Below are positions 6,166 through 7,663 of a stretch of DNA of 7,663 nt, one piece after another. The translations under genes and the position numbers were made by a program. The notes beneath the pieces are model-generated. The model had not been told where the DNA came from, made no database searches, and saw nothing but the letters and a program-made list of their open reading frames with translations. The DNA comes from Bacteroidota bacterium (GTDB lineage: Bacteria; Bacteroidota; Rhodothermia; Rhodothermales; UBA10348): assembly GCA_027620595.1 (NCBI GenBank), contig JAQCDI010000117.1, forward strand, positions 1-7,663. The letters are read 5' to 3'. The stretch's first letter is position 1. Each line of letters opens with the position of its first letter.

Positions 6166-7533
6166 TCAGAAGTACTGTTGCGTGATGATGATGTAAACCA
6201 GGATGGCCCCTACGGCCACCGGGCAGACATAACGTACCAGGATGGACCAGAATCCTCCTACGGCCAGTCGATGTCCACTGGATTCCAGCGAACCGAGCGC
6301 AGCAGGGATGCCCCACTTCCAGCCCACGAAAATGCAAAGCATCAGGGCCCCGAAGGACAGGGAGTAGTTGCCCCAGATGATATTCTGCAGGTCCAGGAAC
6401 GAAATACCCGTGCCGAGGAAGTCGGTAAGGCCGCCTACGGCGCCCTGGGAGAGGGCCGACGGGACCGCCATTCCGAAGCAGGCCAGGCCGATCCAAAGCG
6501 CTGCCTTCTTGCGATCCCACTGCTTCTCATCCACGAAATAGGACACGACCACTTCGAGCAGCGAGATGGTCGAGGTCAGCGCCGCGATGGCCAGCAGGAA
6601 GTAGAAGGCCACCGCAAACAGGTTGCCGGCAGGCAGCTGGGCAAAAATGGACGGCAGGATCACGAAGACCAGGCCAGGGCCCCCGTTGGGATCCACGCCC
6701 ACGCTGAAGAGGGCTGGAAAGATGATGAGTCCGGCCAGGAACGCGATGGCTGTGTCGAAGAAGGCAACGATGATACCGGCCTGGGGCAGGTTCTCCCGGT
6801 CGGGGAAGTAGGATCCGTAGGTAATCATGGCCCCCATGCCCAACGACAGACTGAACAAGGCTTGACCCAGGGCGGCCAGGATGACGCCAACAGACAGTTT
6901 CGAGAAATCCGGCTTGAAGAGGTAGGCGATCCCTTCTGATCCACCATCGAGCGTCATGGACCGGATGGCCATGATGATCAGCACCACCAGCAGGGTCGGC
7001 ATGAGGATCTTGGTGGCCCGTTCGATACCTCCCGAGACGCCTCCCCGCACGATGAATATGGTCAGGGCCATGAAAATGGCGGTCAGTACCAGCGGCATGA
7101 TCGAGCCGCCGATCAAGTGGTTGAACACGGCGGCGGTTTCCTCGGCGGACGTCACGTCACTGGCGTGTCCCGTGAGGGCCCCCCAGAGGTAGGAAAGGGT
7201 CCATCCGGCCACGACCGAATAGAAGGCCAGGATGCCGAACCCGGTCAGTACGCCCAGGCCGCCCAGCCAACTCCACTTGGTTCCGGGAGCGATCTTCTTG
7301 AGGGCCCCCACGGGGTTGAGTTTGGCAAAACGGCCGATCGACAGCTCGGCCAGCACCACCGGGATCCCGATGACCAGCACGAAGAACAGGTACACGAGCA
7401 CGAAGGCTCCACCTCCGTTCTCGCCCGCCGTGTACGGGAAGCGCCAGATGTTGCCAAGTCCGATTGCCGATCCGGCGGCAGCCAGGATGAATCCCAGCTT
7501 GCCGCTCCACTCACCACGTCCAGCAGTTGCCAT
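6166..7533 (-). CDS. Sodium-dependent transporter, neurotransmitter:sodium symporter (NSS/SNF) family
   Basis: A LeuT-fold inner-membrane symporter using Na+ to import an amino acid or amine; 455 aa with about 12 hydrophobic spans. The first span carries AAAGSAIGLGNIWRFPY (18-34). By ungapped comparison with LeuT, A23 and N28 match Na1-site residues, R31 the outer-gate Arg, R6/W9 the inner-gate segment, Y105 the substrate-binding Tyr of span 3, and A317, T320 and S321 the Na2 site. D335 matches the inner-gate partner Asp. Span 6 shows ALGQALFSLSLGMGAMITY (221-239). S228 and D260 replace LeuT T254 and N286, and residue 264 is Ala where LeuT has Glu290. I recall the same Ser/Asp pair in MhsT, which would make transport chloride-independent. 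N384 stands where LeuT has the outer-gate Asp404. The substrate cannot be read from the sequence. The ATG at 7533 fits the family start; only a weak GAG precedes it. Confidence 0.95.
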   Translation of the reverse strand: MATAGRGEWSGKLGFILAAAGSAIGLGNIWRFPYTAGENGGGAFVLVYLFFVLVIGIPVVLAELSIGRFAKLNPVGALKKIAPGTKWSWLGGLGVLTGFGILAFYSVVAGWTLSYLWGALTGHASDVTSAEETAAVFNHLIGGSIMPLVLTAIFMALTIFIVRGGVSGGIERATKILMPTLLVVLIIMAIRSMTLDGGSEGIAYLFKPDFSKLSVGVILAALGQALFSLSLGMGAMITYGSYFPDRENLPQAGIIVAFFDTAIAFLAGLIIFPALFSVGVDPNGGPGLVFVILPSIFAQLPAGNLFAVAFYFLLAIAALTSTISLLEVVVSYFVDEKQWDRKKAALWIGLACFGMAVPSALSQGAVGGLTDFLGTGISFLDLQNIIWGNYSLSFGALMLCIFVGWKWGIPAALGSLESSGHRLAVGGFWSILVRYVCPVAVGAILVYIIITQQYF

Positions 7534-7663
7534 GGGGTCTCAATGCGATTGGTGCAGAAATGTGTTCGGGGGATCCTGAAAGCCGTGATAGCGGGAAGGG
7601 CGAACCCCGGACAGATCGTATCGGGGTTCAGGACGGTCATAGCATGCCCGCTCGTTTCAGGCG
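7534..7663. other. Non-coding stretch upstream of the transporter
   Basis: These 130 bases at the window edge hold no convincing gene. On the - strand the first nine codons from the edge (reading RLKRAGML then TGA at 7639-7637) could be the tail of a neighbouring gene, but that is too short to judge. GAACCCCG and CGGGGTTC (7602-7609 and 7622-7629) form an 8-base inverted repeat with a 12-base loop. No T-tract follows on either strand, so it is not an ordinary terminator; it may be an operator or mRNA leader structure. No clear promoter is visible. Confidence 0.4.

Noticed and set aside
5899..6939. Long + strand open frame (346 codons) opposite the CNNM protein and the transporter
   Set aside because: It spans the ends of two well-supported - strand genes, is rich in Gly, Gln, Arg and Asp as antisense GC-rich frames are, and shows no domain. 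It is a codon-bias shadow.
7245..7640. - strand frame starting at 7640 and overlapping the transporter start
   Set aside because: It overlaps the conserved first spans of the transporter in another frame and has no domain.
7637..7663. Nine-codon tail of a possible - strand gene at the right edge
   Set aside because: Eight residues followed by TGA are too few to support a gene call.

Overview
The window is a GC-rich (roughly 60% by eye), densely coded bacterial chromosome segment made mainly of housekeeping genes. One gene lies on the + strand at the left edge and everything else is on the - strand. Three traits suggest Bacteroidota/Rhodothermota (a Rhodothermales-like lineage): no convincing Shine-Dalgarno sequence precedes any start; there is an enlarged GroES-family protein of a type I associate with that group; and the CNNM/CorC-type membrane protein resembles GldE. 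This placement is inference, with no marker gene to confirm it.

Layout, left to right. The C-terminal part of a DNA polymerase III delta' subunit (holB-like, 18-848, +) runs off the left edge, and its frame has a TAG at bases 3-5. It converges, 7 bases away, on a two-gene - strand unit: a WcaI/WbuB-like GT4 glycosyltransferase (about 2515-1277) followed by a GroES-like co-chaperonin (1251-856). Next comes about 600 bases without a large gene (2516-3113). It holds a rho-independent terminator, a 30-codon open frame for a tiny membrane protein, a strong-looking promoter with a dinucleotide-repeat spacer, a 26-base inverted repeat and the purF terminator. Further right on the - strand are purF (4619-3114), the CNNM/CorC-family membrane protein (6104-4746) and a neurotransmitter:sodium symporter family transporter (7533-6166). 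A 130-base non-coding stretch closes the window.

The large genes do not form one pathway: they cover replication, surface polysaccharide, protein folding, purine synthesis, ion homeostasis and amino-acid or amine uptake. Three of the - strand genes (glycosyltransferase, purF, CNNM protein) are preceded by the same TATCTT hexamer, a candidate -10 element, so they are probably transcribed separately. The glycosyltransferase and GroES-like genes are probably co-transcribed.

I see no phage, CRISPR, toxin-antitoxin or transposon system. The best candidate for something undescribed is the self-contained unit at about 2611-2970: inverted repeat, promoter, leader, 30-aa membrane microprotein and terminator, set in an AT-rich island.
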